Origin: Coffea arabica | Taxonomy: Eukaryota; Streptophyta; Magnoliopsida; Gentianales; Rubiaceae | Assembly (NCBI RefSeq): GCF_036785885.1 | Contig: NC_092326.1 | Location: 39,332,287 to 39,396,286 of the forward strand | Direction of reading: 5' to 3' | DNA length: 64,000 bases | Part shown: piece after piece, positions 25,266 to 39,365 of the stretch | Layout of the letters: each line of letters begins with the position of its first letter | Numbering within the stretch: position 1 is the stretch's first letter | Translations under genes and position numbers: made by a program | Notes under the pieces: generated by a model | The model's input: the letters and a program-made list of their open reading frames with translations, nothing else | The model's database searches: none | Told to the model about the DNA's origin: nothing

Positions 25266-25455
25266 AGCCTGTCTAAATAGGCACGGACACTTGTTAAAAT
25301 GTATTTTAAGTATTGAATTTTTAAGAAAGTAAAACTAATTAAGAAAGGTGTATAATTGTATGAAAAGGTAATAATTGTTAATTTATATATATATATACAT
25401 AATAGTATGGACCAAATTTAGACGTGTTAATGAGGATCCATTAGACACTTGTTAG
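25266..25455. mobile_element. Probable MITE, family B, inverted and diverged
   Basis: Left end taggcacggacacttgttaa and right end gtgttaatgagg with tagacacttgttag form imperfect inverted repeats of the family B type. The inside matches the other copies in reverse orientation (aactaattaagaaaggtgta). A (TA)n run lies at about 25384-25395. Confidence 0.45.
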
Positions 25456-26254
25456 AATTTTTTTTTTTTGTTAACATGAGATTAGAGTTACTCCATAATA
25501 GAGAATCAATACGTACGAATAAATTACAACTCAATAATATTATAACAATGTCCATCTCAATACATCTAAGAGTCTGTTTGATAATTACTCTACTTAATAC
25601 CGAAAATAATTCGTTCAAATCTTTTTTGAATTCAATATATTTGATAATAAAAATGTGTTAATATTTCATATATTAAGCACTACTTAATTTGTGTACAAAA
25701 TTTTAATTGAAAATTTTTTATTGAATTTTCTGAATTGACTACACGCACTACACTTCTTACACACGAGTTTTCTCTAAATTGTTTCATTATTTTCTCTCAT
25801 ACACACACACGCACACACTTCTTTCGCTCCAAATGCACGCATTCATCAATTAACTTAATACTTTCAGCGTTTAATTTTTCAGATTTTAAAATTCAAATTT
25901 CACAGTTCAGTTAGAAACAAGTAACCACGTATAAGTTGTTTTTTAGATACATAATGGTTGGGAGATCAAAACAATATAATTTATTGTTAGCATTTCCATA
26001 TGTAGTTCAATCAAAAAAAGATGAACGAGTGGATGAATAAATGAGAAAAGGAGAGTAGCTGGTCAAAATTGAAAACCGGAACCTAAAAATATGCAAAATG
26101 TGACCAAATAAAGGGCGTGGCTAAAAAATTCAAAAACAATCGGGATCTCCGTTCCACACAGCCGCTCCATCAACTATAACACCACTTTCTTGCATTTTTA
26201 GTTGGAAACCTTCCTAGAAACTCCCATTCATTTGATTAAACATTCTACTATTAC

Positions 26255-26285
<31 letters not shown>

Positions 26286-26856
26286 GCTAGTGTAGCTGTA
26301 AACTACTGGTCGTGAAGGTTTCGCTATCATTCCAGCTTTCAAGTCCCTTTCTCAAACCATCAAAATCCATTGGAACACCATGAGGTAACCAACAAATCAG
26401 AGGGGATTTTCATTTCTCTAACCAGTTTCCTAGTCAACTCTCTCATCTAAGATTCCTTCTTTCTTTTCTCATCCCTGTTCCCAATTTTACGCCAAACACA
26501 AACCGTAGATGATGCTATAAGGGTTACATGTATAAGCAGTAGCAGTAGAGTTTTTTGAGTTTTGTGACCACCTACGCGGCTCTAGCTTTAGCTGGAAGAA
26601 TTCATTTTCCAGTTGGCCGTATTCATTCCAATTCCCTTCCAGCTATAGATTCAAACGGAAACTTCCTTCTTTTTTTTTCTCTTTCTTCTGATTCATCAAT
26701 AATACCAATCTTTGTACTGCTTTTCAACATTTCCAAATTCGATGATTCCGCTTTCCTTGTATTCTTGACCATTTATGATCAGGCAGTTCATGATTTCCTC
26801 CCTCCTCGCGTAAGCATAATACACAAGAATCAATCTCTATTACTCGAGAAATCAAA
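25456..26856. other. Upstream region of the KORRIGAN-type gene
   Basis: A (GT)n microsatellite lies at about 26259-26284. From about 26320 the sequence becomes less AT-rich and is probably promoter and leader of the gene starting at 26857. Short open frames here (for example 26555-26890) do not match known proteins and overlap the real start in another frame. Confidence 0.4.
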
Positions 26857-29800
26857 ATGCATAACCACTGGGGAGGATCATTGGAGATAAGTACGACGGA
26901 TTCAGCCACAGAAGATGAAAAGAGCAGGAACATGGAATGGGACAGGGCTTCCGTCTCATACCAACACTATCAACACTTGGACGAGACACAACAAAGTTGG
27001 CTGTTGGGGCCGCCGGAGAGGAAGAAGAAGAAGTACGTCGACTTGGGCTGCGTCGTTTGCAGCACAAAAGCCCTGAAATGGACCGTTTATGGAATCTTGA
27101 TTGCGTTCTTTGTGATTGGTTTGCCGGTCATGATAGTCAAGCTGGTGCCTAAGCATAAACATCATCCTTCCCCTCCCGATAATTACACACTCGCACTCCA
27201 CAAGGCCCTCCTCTTCTTCAACGCCCAAAAATGTACGTATAACTCCTTTTTTTTTTTTTTCATTTTCCATAATGAATCATTTTTTTTTTCTTCTTATCTT
27301 TATATATATTGCTGTTTCTTCTCTTTTGATCAAGTCAAAATGTCCATTCTTTCTTCCCATTAGGTATCAAAATTCTTCTATTCCCTACATTTTAAGCCAC
27401 AAGACAAGAGGTGCACTCGATATTTAGCTCTCTATTTCAAAAAAAGTTTATATTTTGTAAGTTAAATTTTATGCAAGTAAAGAGGAAAAATATTAATTGC
27501 ACCTCCCTTTTTCATTATTTTATCATATGTTTTTTTTTTATTTATTAGACTATATAATAAAATAAATAGTAGAAATGCGATTAACAAAAAAAAAGTGGAT
27601 TACTATTAATATTTTTCATTAAGAAGTAGAATATAATGATTGAATTTTTGTTTGTTTTTTTTGGGGGGGGGGGGTTTGGGGGGACTTGCATGGATGAGTT
27701 TTGAATTTGGAGAATTTGATACGTTGAGTATGGAAGCTAGCTGTACATGGATGGGAAGAGAGAGAGAGTAAAAATTGAAAAAATGCATAGAGAAAAATGG
27801 GAAGTAACTGAAGGGACTGGGTTGGCTGATTGGTTTACGCGTTAAAATTGGTCATACAGTGGTTTGTTATAGCAATCCGCGGAGTTTGACCGGGCGGCAT
27901 CATAGTCCATGGTTATGGAATCCACCTTTTGTATTTAGGGAAAGAGTAGATTCACACTCTTCATACTTGTGAGTAGAAATGTCATAGAAAATTTACCCTG
28001 TAAATAGAAGTGTTACAGAAAATTAATCCTCTTCATATTTTAGGATTAATCATTTTAATATTGACAGTATATATACTGTTTATTAGTATTGAATGAATGA
28101 TAATTATATAAATTTTAAATTTAATTTTTACATGTGTGTCATGAATTCAACGATGACGACAGTGTATATAAGACTTATTCGTTCTTTTATATGCTACTGA
28201 TTCACATTGTTTGTGGGATGATAAATGAACCCTTTTAGCATTATCTTGACCAAGTCAAATTCTATGTTAAAAGATGGTTTTCCATCAATCATGTACTAAC
28301 TTCATAGTTTCTCAAAAGCAAAACTAGTATGGTGTCACCATTACACAGACTAAGACGTATTCTTTTTGCCAATGAAAGTGAAGGGCGAGAAGACTTTTTG
28401 TTGTTTTTGTTAGTAATGGTTGGGACTAGTAGTAGTACACTTGTAGCAAGTAAAATAGGAGTAAAATCAGTCCTCAAGTGCCATGCGTTCCCAAATGTTA
28501 ATAATGTCATGATTGGTCAAATTTTAAACTTTGAAAAAATATTTAACATCATATGTAAGTTTCAAGTAGTATTTATCTATTCATCTATAGACGTTGAAAC
28601 GATTGCACTATTAACTATTCCTGTTATTAATTCATCAATAGTCAAGTCTCACCTCTATTTTCACACACACACATTTTATATACATATATATATATATATA
28701 TATGTCTCATATTTTTAAAATATTTTTTTTAAAAAGTAAAGGGTTAGGGAGAAGGAAAGGAAAAGGTCCACATTTTCATTTTGGTAACAAGGACGGCTTA
28801 GCTTTGTTTGAATTAACTGTTTTTAGGGATATTTTTAAAAAATTTTACTGTAACAGGGTATATGAAAAATTTTTACTATAAATTTTTTTTTTAAATATTT
28901 GATATATTGTATGAATGAAATATTTTTTAAATTATTGTATATTGCATTGTACTTGAAAAACTTGTTTTTAAAAAAATGGCTAATCTAAACCAGAGAAAAA
29001 GTCTGGAGCTCTAATTGAAGATGCAACAGCAACTACGAAGCTACACAAGAAATTTGACTATTTCAATACCGGGTTTAATTGGACCTTATAAATTAAAATA
29101 AAATTGTAGTATTAAACAAATGACTGTGAAAAGTCGTTGCTTGGCTCGAGGGTTATGATGACTGGCGAGTGACGACTTTGACCATCCAGCTACAATACGT
29201 AAGTTCTAACCTTATAAGCCGCCAACAATCCCGGCTTTGCTCCTTGAAAAAAGTACACTATTAAGAGAAAGAAGGAGAATGTTCATGCATGTTCTTTGTA
29301 GTTGACATGTTTCATGGGCTGCTCTTGTAGCTTTGCTGGCTTTTGTTTCTCCATGTGAGTGTCTGTATAGGTTTGGTAGATTTTGTTGATTGAAAAGCTC
29401 ACAAACTTCAAACTTCCCGTCCCACGTTGAAAGATCATGGGCTAGTTACTCTGAGTTTAAGATCCACAGATGCTTCATTTAGTTACCAATTAGTTGAACA
29501 GAGTTACTTTGTCGGTCCCCTTTAGATTATCCTTTGAGCCGTTTTTTGATGACTCCCTGAGTATTAATCTAATCGTGTGCGTGTGTTCTTGACGTTTTGA
29601 GAGAAAAAAAAAAAAAGAAAAGCTCACAAACTTCAAACCCATTAATCTAATTAAAATATACTTATAAAACTAGGTTTTTATACCTTTAGTAATGAGCATA
29701 TAGACTAAAATCCTTCACATGATTTAATATCATAATCACTGTGGTAAAATTTTCTTATGTACCAATGTAAACCATTTGAAATACTCCTCTTTTTTATAGT

Positions 29801-32494
29801 CGATTGAATTGCTATTTTCTAGAGTTTTTATTAAAAAAAATGTAATGTAACGATTTGATGTATGCGAAGTAAAAAGGTGATTGCAAAATGTATTCACTGA
29901 AAACGTAGAAATTTTTTAAAGAAAAATTACATTTCAAACCAGGTACAGAGCGCTATGATATTAAAAGAATCCAACATGCATATATTGATAAACAAACATA
30001 AAGAATCCAAAAATCTCAAGATATTATTCAGAGAGGAAAATAGGAAAGTGACATCCAAATTCCCATCAACATGCAATTAATTGTATTTGGAATTCGTCAA
30101 ACTAGTTTGGGATTAGCATTTATAGTAAGGGACATTTGACTTTGGAGCTTGGAATAATAATAATGTATACTGGTACTAGTACTAGTATTTTAGTAAAGCC
30201 ATTAGGTGAGCACTTCTTGAAGTCATGCTTCCCATATTGGCACGTCGCCTCCATCTACGTGACGTCCCTCTCATTTACTTGTCTTTCGTACCCCCCCCCC
30301 CCACCCCCGCCCCCAAAAAATTACTACGATAAAATAAGATAAAATGAAGAGCCCACGTCTCCTAATACTATTTACTACTAATTTTGAATTAGTATGAAAA
30401 AATTACACTAGATCTTGACAAAAATTTACTGATCTTGCTCTTTTGTGGTCTTAGAAACTTCTTTCATTCAGATACCCAAAAAAATATGTTGATTTAACTT
30501 AGCCTCTTGCTTTCTTTTTAATTTGGTAATGCAGCTGGGAAATTGCCCAAGAACAATGGTGTACCTTGGAGAGGGAATTCAGGATTGTCTGATGGATCAA
30601 AATTGACTGATGTTAAAGGAGGATTGGTCGGAGGATACTATGATGCTGGAGATAACATAAAGTTCCATTTTCCCATGTCATTTGCCATGACCATGTTGAG
30701 TTGGAGTGCTATTGAGTATGAACAAAAGTATAGAGCAATTGGAGAGTATGATCATATCAGGGACCTTATCAAATGGGGCACTGATTACTTGCTCCTCACC
30801 TTCAACTCCACTGCAACCAGAATTGACAAAATCTACAGTCAGGTAATTAACTACTACCCCTCGTCAAATCAAGAACTTATAGATTTATTGGATTAGTTAC
30901 TTGGGACTGCAAATTAATTCAGTTGGGAACTAACTCAAAATTATCCTTTTGATGGCAAGGTGGGTGGGGCAAGATTGAATTCCACTACACCAGATGATCA
31001 TTACTGTTGGGAGAAGCCAGAAGACATGGATTATACTCGAGATGTACAAATGGCAAATGGAGCTCCAGATCTTGGTTCTGAAATGGCAGCAGCATTAGCA
31101 GCAGCATCCATAGTTTTTCGCGACGACAATCTTTACTCCAGAAAGCTTGTTCAAGGTGCCACAACAGCGTTTAACTTTGCCAGGAGGTTTGGAGGAAGGG
31201 TTCCATATAGTCGAGGCAATCCTGTTATTGAGCCATTCTACAACTCCACCGGATTCTGGGATGATTACATGTGGGGTGCAGCCTGGATGTACTATGCTAC
31301 AGGGAACCCTAGCTACATCTCATTTGCAACAGACCCGCGCTTGTCTAAGCATGCAAAAGCAGCCTTGATGATTCCAGATTTAAGTGTATTCAGTTGGGAC
31401 AACAAGTTACCCGGTGCTATGCTGCTCTTGACCAGAATGAGAATGTTCTTGAACCCGGGCTATCCGTACGAGGAAATGCTGGGGAGCTATCACAACTTGA
31501 CTGGTCTCACCATGTGTTCTTATCTTCAAACGTTCCATGTATTTAACTGGACTAAAGGTATTCTGAACTTTTTATTAGCCAGCTTCAGTTCTCTCATCTT
31601 CCCAACTATCCCATCGGTGACAATATTTTTTCCTGTAAAATGTATAGGGGGAATGATTCAGCTAAATCATGGGAGAGGACAGCCTCTGCAATATGTGGCC
31701 AACGCCGCCTTCTTGGCATCTGTTTTTGCTGATTATATGAATGCCACTAATGTTCCAGGGTGGTATTGTGGCTCTTCCTTCATGTCTCAGGATGTAATCC
31801 GCGAATTTGCTGCTTCTCAGGTTTGTTCATCCACCTATCTGTATTTGTTTCTATATTTCTCCTCACAACATCTGCATAACAAATGCTTAAAAATAGAAAC
31901 AAATGATGCAAAAGATGAGTGATTATCTTTAATACGAGAAGAACTATCAGGCTAGCTAGCAACAATTTGCTGCAAAAGCCTTCTAAATTTCAAAGCTGAA
32001 CGGTGTTGCTATAATCTATGCTATCAAGCTCTCCTACCAGAGAATGATCAAGGTGTTCATAACACTTCTTTTTTTGGTTTTCCTTGCAAATACAGATGGA
32101 CTACATTCTCGGCAAAAACCCCCTAAATATGAGCTATGTGGTTGGATACGGCAAGAAGTTCCCCAAACATGTACACCATCGTGGTGCATCAACACCACAT
32201 AATGTAAAAACTTCATGTACCGGCGGATGGAAGTGGCGTGACAGCCGGAATCCAAATCCCAACACCATTACGGGTGCCATGGTTGGAGGGCCGGATAAGT
32301 TTGACAAGTTCCAGGATGTGCGTAAGAGCTACAGCTACACAGAGCCCACGCTTGCAGGAAATGCAGGCTTAGTTGCTGCATTGGTGTCCCTGACAAGCAC
32401 TGCTGGGAATGGAGTCGACAGAAACACAATTTTTTCTGCAGTTCCACCACTTTATCCAGCTACCCCACCACCACCCCCACCATGGAGGCCCTAA
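26857..32494 (+). CDS. KOR2: KORRIGAN-type membrane-bound endo-1,4-beta-glucanase (GH9 subfamily A)
   Basis: Five exons: 26857-27232, 30535-30842, 30960-31557, 31648-31820, 32096-32494, giving 617 residues (Arabidopsis KOR1 has 621). The cytosolic tail has the conserved [11 protein letters not shown] (42-52) and YVDLGC, likely trafficking signals. A single membrane anchor follows at about 73-96, then the lumenal or apoplastic GH9 domain. The catalytic YYDAGD (D162, D165), HHRGAS (H513 region) and [11 protein letters not shown] (E568) motifs are intact. The Pro-rich end PPPPPPWRP is typical of the subfamily. Relatives cleave amorphous beta-1,4-glucan and act with the cellulose synthase complex at the plasma membrane. 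Paralogue choice (KOR2, At1g65610) rests on position beside AS2 rather than on sequence. Intron 1 is 3.3 kb and holds repeats. The gene is tail-to-tail with the hexosaminidase gene. Confidence 0.93.
28803..28992. mobile_element. MITE inside intron 1 of the KOR-type gene
   Basis: Opens with tttgtttgaattaactgttt and closes with ggctaatctaaac, imperfect inverted ends. The inside shares 'agggatatttttaaaaaattt' and 'cttgaaaaacttgtttttaaa' wording with the unit at 6406-6652. It is non-coding and sits in the sense intron. Other intron 1 contents are a G run (27661-27681), a (TA)n tract (about 28681-28702), a C run (about 30291-30314) and, near 29850-29890, a fragment of the family A core. Confidence 0.55.
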
Positions 32495-33221
32495 AAGATT
32501 AATGGAAACAGATGTTCTGCATCACCTCAAATTTTCTTTTACTTGATAATGTCTTGGTTACTTTTTGTACAAAAACGTTATGATACATCTGATACAATCA
32601 TTTGACTGAGAACTCAGAGTGAACAAGAGCACAATAAACTGATTAAAACTACCAGTATAAGTTTACTGCAATTGAGTAAATATGTTATTCAATGCTTACA
32701 GAGTCTGCTTCCTTCCCTCCCTCTCCCCACCGGGGAGGAAGAGAGAGTTAGACCGAGCTTGGTACATTGACTCACAGATGATGATCAATGTACTATAACA
32801 ACAAAATTCAGTTTAAGTGCCCACTTCGCTTAGTGATTCCACATTGCATTGTTTTGGTAGCTTTGTACCGGACAGTGCATTGTAAACCAGAACATTCTTA
32901 CAGGAGTAGATTAAGTTTGAGGGAATCAAGATAGAATTGAGCAGCGATGATTTGATACTTCTAACTGGATGTTTGTATCCTACTCTATTATGCCAACATC
33001 AAAGTCGAACTAGCTGAAATCAACCGTAGTTGAAGCCATTATATTTTTATTCCAGGAATTCTTACAAATTAAAAGAATGGACCTGAAAAGATTACCAATT
33101 GAGGTTCATTTTCAACACTTTCCAAGGAATAAAATGTTGAGTGCTGCCTGATGCATTCAGATCTCACTTCCACGTACAGAATTCCCTACATAATTACCGT
33201 CAATTCAAAAAATTTAGCAGA
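32495..33221. other. Convergent intergenic region between KOR-type and HEXO3-type genes
   Basis: This 727-base interval holds the 3' ends of two genes facing each other. It should contain both 3' UTRs and terminators, and there is no room for another gene. An (ag)n-rich patch with 'ctccctctccccaccgggg' occurs near 32720. I see no clear repeat. Confidence 0.5.
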
Positions 33222-36200
33222 CTATTGCTTGTAGCAAGAACCTGGCTCGAGGGGTGCCACGCGACCAGGTCCAGCCAATGGAGCAGCTGCAACTCCCCTT
33301 TGGTTCAACAGACACCTAAAATTTGCTAATCTTGCAGTAACTTCGCTTGAGTTCTTGGCTAAGTTGTGATAAGGTGTCCATAGTCTCTCTTCATTAGGAG
33401 GTAAGACAAAGGTTAATGACAAAATATCAGCAAGATTTCCAAGATAGTGCCTTGTTATAAACTAAGAGATTACCTGCTGCAGCTGCTGCTCGTGGCCATA
33501 TAGTTTGTTCAATGTCTGACCCATCAATATGTTCTCCCCACGTGCATACTTCTCCCCCTATAACCAAAGCTTGTTCCTCAGGCTTTGTTATATTTGCAAG
33601 GGGCTCGTTTGAATAGAAACCTTCCCATGTTGCATCCAGATGGTCCAAGTACCACTTGTCCTGGTTACTAACAATGCACCGCAAACCAGCTGCCACTACT
33701 TTCTGAGCAACGCCGCCCCCAAGCCTGTCACAGAATTTGATTATGTCCACTTAAGTGAATCAAATTAATTGGTTAATGCTAGCACCTATTCTGCTCTTCT
33801 TGATTCTTCAATAGTTTTACAGGTGTAAGTAAAAAATAGGCAATTGAATGTGAAAATGATGGTTGATTCTTACCAGTTGTGTACCACCGTTTTTGGGTTC
33901 AACTTACTACCAAAATTGTTGAAGGTCTCTTCCCTGTAATTTCAAGTAAATTTAGACTGGATTGGACTCATCCGTAAAAGCTTTTCTTGAGTAGATGAGT
34001 TCATACCAGTTTATGATTTCATAACCATGGGATAGAGCTATTTGCTGTGCTTTCAAGACAAAATACTGGTAAGCCCCAGATTCATTAAGGCCTCGCTTTT
34101 TTAACCTGTCAACTCAGAGATAATTGTAATGTTCATGAGATGAATTGATCTCTCTCAATAGTTTGTCAACTGAAACAATGAATAAGAGGGCTCAATCTTC
34201 CTGACAAGAAATATATAAATGCACAGTACAAAGCTGAAACTCTGTCACATCATCTGCTCAAACAAGACATAGATGGTTTCATGCTCCAGGAAAAACCAAC
34301 AAAATCCTTCAAAAGAGGGTTAAGAAACTCAATGACAAAGACACAAAAGGAGAAACCAAAGGTTTAGAAGCATTACCAGTCACTAACATGAGGAGTAAAA
34401 GTCCAGCAACCTGCAATCCACATCAGTTGCATTTAGAAACCGAACTTTCATCGGAGAAAAGGGAATTAATTGGTTATTGAATTCATTCAACCAGCAGAGA
34501 ATATCTAATTCACAGCAGAAGATTAGCATCTCGAAGCATGTAGTCTGATGAGGACAATAACTTGTACAACAATATGAGCATTAACCCAAAGGAAAATCCA
34601 GAACTCACTTGTATCCACTTCATCACCCCCAAGGTGAACGAATCTGTACTTGAAGACCTTACTGAAATCTGCAATGAAGATTTTCAAATTGTTAAATTCC
34701 TTCTAGCCTTGGAAGAAAGTTAACATCATAAAGAGGTATTACCTGAGAGAATTGCATCTATAAGTTTGAAAGTAAAATCATTGCTAACATCAAGGGGCTG
34801 TCTGCAATTTTCTGACGGCCAAATTGAAGGATAACCAATACCCCTGGAAAATGAAAATTCATAGCTGTAAAGACTAAATTGCAGAAAAGCAGAAACAGAA
34901 TGAATGACGAAAGAAGGCAACTCAGTGAAGTCTTAAATTTCAAAGCAAGTCCCTAAATCATTGATAACACGCAAATGTTTCACCAAGAACATGTAAAAGT
35001 AAACTCCAGTTTCTTGAGCTTCGTGAACTAGGTCTAGGATTACCAATAAAACCCTCCTTATCAAATATAACCATAATGCCCTCCATAGTGAAGATTAGAT
35101 GTATCGATAAATTTTCCAATGATCTTTCAACAAAAAGTCCAAAGAAAAAAAAAAAGTATGAAAATTTTAAATCTCTGTGGAACGAACAACCACTCAGAAA
35201 CTAAAACTAGTCCAAAGAATTGAACTACAGCTAGGTAGACTCTTTATTTCCTTAAATTGCAAAAATAACTTAAACGAACTGAAAACCGTGCAATGTGCCA
35301 TGTATATATTGGCAACAGATATAAAGTTCTTAGAAGAATGTGCAGTCTATCTGAACTGCTTATGACTGCACCCTTAACCAGAACATAGGAAAAACGTAAG
35401 TCAACCCATGTCTCCCATTGTCACAAAATGATTAGAAACTGTGATGAATTTGCTCATGCAATGATTTATCAAATAATAAAACTAGGTTGTATAAAATGCA
35501 AAATGCTTGTTTTCTCCCAGATAAAAATAAATTTAGCCAAGAAAAAAAAAGGCTATTGCTAGAGTTTACAAGCTTAGCTGTGGCATTGCAGGAATTATAC
35601 CACTGGAATAACATCATCAGATAAATAATCTAAAAGACCTAAACAACGTGGTTGCTTATTTTTGAAACTCATCAAGTCCCATTAGCATGAAAAAGAAGAT
35701 CATGAGTAAGTTGTAGCAGGGAAAGTGTTTTAAATTACCAAGACTCAGCATGCCCTGGCACATCAAGTTCAGCTAATACATGAATGCCTCGCCTTTGAGC
35801 ATATCTGCAACATCAGAGTTCAGAAATTCAGAAAGATGAAGTGGTAAAAGATCTCACAAGACCTAAAAAGAAAACCAGGGAAGATAGATAACAATAACTT
35901 GCCTTACAATCTCAGCAGCTTCCGCCATAGTGTATCGTTCTGATCTAGAATAAGCACCATCCCACAATCTGGGATATGAAGGTATCTCAAGAGGAAAAGA
36001 TTGCGTATCTACTATGTGCCAGTGCAGCACATTCTGCAGCACACATAAGTACCATCAAATAGTATTAGTATCTGTTACTGACCAAATTATTTCTTCTGCA
36101 ATCAACCTTCACACTCTTGGCAGCAGATGAGAGAGATGGTGTGTTTTTGAATTGCTATAATGAGACAAGAATATATTAGAATTTTCTTGTAAACATTTTC

Positions 36201-39200
36201 AGCTAAATTTTCTGGTTCCAAGGGGTACTGTGAAAGAACTTATGCATCCAACTCAAAACTGTTTGGCTGTGAGTGGAGCAGTCTTTCTTATATCAAAGTC
36301 CTTGGGGATGTGGTACTGTGTCCCTCGCCGCCCCCTCTTACTCAACATTTGAGATAAATGAGAGCCTATGAAACTAAGGATACGGTTTATGATAATGATC
36401 GAGATAAAGAAACAAATAGGTCGACCCTTGGTTCGCACAGTCAAACTGAAATTGGTGTTTTACTTACCAACTTGGCATATGTCATAGAATCGATGACCTT
36501 CTTTATCACAGGCAATGGCAGAAAGTGCCTAGATGTGTCTGCAGAAGGTACCATTTAAGGCAGAAGATAAGCATTAGCATCTTGAACCATGAAGTAGTGC
36601 TCAAATCCCGGAAAGAAACTAAAGCAATTATGAAAGTTGATGGATGATATCACTGCTTCAGATGATCAAATATGAAACTAAGCAATCAATGCAGAGTTGA
36701 TGCTTGAGTACACGCTCATGCTGAAAGAACCAACAAAATAAGAAACGTTAACTGAGGCGTAATTACAACAACATCAGGCACTCCATGGACCAATACCAAG
36801 CCACTACAAAATAGAAGGCAATCGTTGTACCTCCAGAAGAAGGTGGATACATGTGCAATCCAAATGTTCCAATTAAAAGAGATAATAATTGTATTTGGAC
36901 CAGCAGATTTCAATGGCAAGAATTTCTGACCGCATTTAGGTCCTAAAAACTAGACTAATAATTTCCTGGAGGTCACCAAAATCTTACTGATCAATTTCTC
37001 AGTTTGCCAAAGACCATCTTTAAAGTAGAAAACACTTTCATACCACTTAACAAGCTTAACTTGCTTGTCAATTCTTGGACAGAAAGGTTAAGATTGGGGA
37101 AAAAAGCATTACATTTCTACCTTTCCTTATCCCACGAAAACTTCAACCTGGGCTTCCTTTTTTTCAGATATTTTTTCAGAATGGACTTTAATATGCATTT
37201 AGGAACGTCTGAACCACCCACAGGTGTTCAGCTCCCCCATACTTTACAATAGTTCCAAAGTGGCGATGTACTTGCTAGTATGCGCTTGCATAAACAACAT
37301 ACTTCTTTTTCTTCTACTATGTGTTCCAACAAAGAAGAAGAAGAACAAAGAGCACATAGATGGATAATCATTTTATTTCTTTTAGTACAAAATGAAATGC
37401 CATTAAATAGCCGACTTAACCATGAACTGTAAGTCATCTCACCAATTAGAAGCCCTCGATAAGAAAACCTTGGTTGATCAAAAATGGTCCATGGAGCCTG
37501 ATGAACTTCAATCACTCTGGTTTCAAATCCAAAATAGCAAAGTTGGCTGAATGTCTGTAGCAGAGTATTCCAAGTAAAAATTTTATGTCAGATAAGTTTG
37601 CTTCCTCCCCCCTCCCCCAGCCAACCCCCCAAACAAAAAAAAGGGAAAAAGTCCTTTTTTAGCATCATGAGTGAAAAAAGGGTACCTGCAGTGCATGTAA
37701 TGCCCCATAAACTGTTTGTGCCTGCATAAATACATAATACACAACTCACTATTTCTAAGGAAGAAAACTACAATCGTGCTAAAATTCCATTGACTAGTCA
37801 TATTTAAGCCTGAAAATCTGCAAATTTGTCATCTCATTTGAGCAAATAATCTTGTTTTCATTTTTTAAGCCTGCATTTGACACAAAATTTTCTTGCAACA
37901 CCAGAATTCCATGCTATTGCGTCACCAACTTATGAGTGCAAGAGACTTCAGCGAAACTCACCTCAACATGTGCATAAATTGGATTTCCATCAACGGGAAC
38001 TGATAACCTGTACGTTTCATTGACTCCATGCTGCAACTGCATTCCAAACCATCCTATTTTAGTATCTAAGAAAGTGAAGTGAAAGAAACACTAGAAGCAA
38101 ATCACTCATTCTGCTGGACAAAACCTGCAGGAGAAGAGTTGCTTGCAATGAAGGATTTTATGGTAGTTCAACACTATGCTGCAACGATTTTTGTTGTTTA
38201 TTTGCACTCTGTAGTTCTTTTTTCCTTTCTTTTTTTTTTAATGGATTTCACTCTATCCATCAGCCAACGAGACAGAAAATATGCAATCTGGAAAATACTA
38301 GCAGCATGACAGTGGTCCATGTTAAAAGATACTTTCAACAGAAGAACTTTTAAAAAGCCATGACTGGACTAGAACATAAATATCAGCGAAACTTTATGCA
38401 GATATTTCTGCATACCTGAAATGTCCTCCTTTTCTACTTGATGCAGAACGCATGAATCTTCTACTCGCCTAGCCTATTAGGGTTTCCTTCTGATTGATCA
38501 TTAGGTTTTACTCATAGTCTACTCTTAGGAATTCAGTATCAGATGAGTAGCTTCTTTTGCATGGCACCATTATGGAGCCTCTGAGTCAAGACCTTCAGGG
38601 ATGCTCTTAGAAGCAACCAAATCAACATATGCAACTTTTAAACCAGTCCTCGTAATGATACTCAAAAGGGAATTTTTTTTCTTTTTTTTTTTACCTTAGA
38701 ACCTCAAATGACTAGTTCATCTGACAGGAAAAGAACTAAAGAAAATTTACCTAAGGCTCTTATTGAATTAGCAGGGCTATTCAGACCCAAAAAAAAAAAA
38801 AAAAATTGGTTTCTGATAGCCTAGCACTGCAAAGTCATTTCTTAAAAGAAGATACTCAGACACATAGAAAGTGGTAACGAATGTCAAACTCATCAATTTG
38901 CAATGACCAGATAAAACGAGGTGGCAGCAATGAAAAAAAGGATCTCTAAATAATATGATGATCTTTCTAACTCTTCTTGGTCCAATTGAATAAAAACAAA
39001 AGAGAGCCAAAAAAAAAAAATTTAAAGGCTAAATGTTTCACCTCATCGCTTGGCGAAAGAATGACAACATGAATTCCCTTGATCACAAGATAGGAACCAA
39101 AACGGGGAGCATCTTCAATTACATGATCTCCTTTAATAATTTTAAGTATACTGGAGAAGCCATCCCTGAGAATTCCTGAAGCATCACTATACTTGCTTCC

Positions 39201-39365
39201 ATCAGTCTTGAGCTCGAACTCATTGCTAAGATAAAGTGTATGTTGTCCATGGCTCACCGACACTGGCATTGGCCATATATACAAGTTCTCCTTCTGAGTA
39301 TCAGCAACTGATATCACAAGAATATGAACCAACAAAAGCCCAAGAAAAATCCCTCTTCTCCCCAT
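33222..39365 (-). CDS. HEXO3: Beta-N-acetylhexosaminidase 3 (GH20)
   Basis: Fourteen exons on the minus strand, in coding order: 39365-39042, 38036-37962, 37721-37686, 37554-37443, 36538-36468, 36033-35903, 35804-35739, 34843-34743, 34668-34609, 34410-34377, 34105-34007, 33933-33874, 33724-33474, 33388-33222. They give 528 residues (Arabidopsis HEXO3 has 535). A signal peptide fills about residues 1-21. The GH20 markers are present: LHWHIVD (209-215), HLGGDE with the catalytic pair D321-E322, and the WGEH...IWPRAAAAAERLW substrate-site region. HEXO3-type enzymes remove terminal GlcNAc from N-glycans at the plasma membrane and apoplast, making paucimannosidic glycans. The intron after exon 6 starts with GC instead of GT (35902-35901); the frame requires it. 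All other introns are GT-AG. No break is seen, and the identification is strong. Confidence 0.93.
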
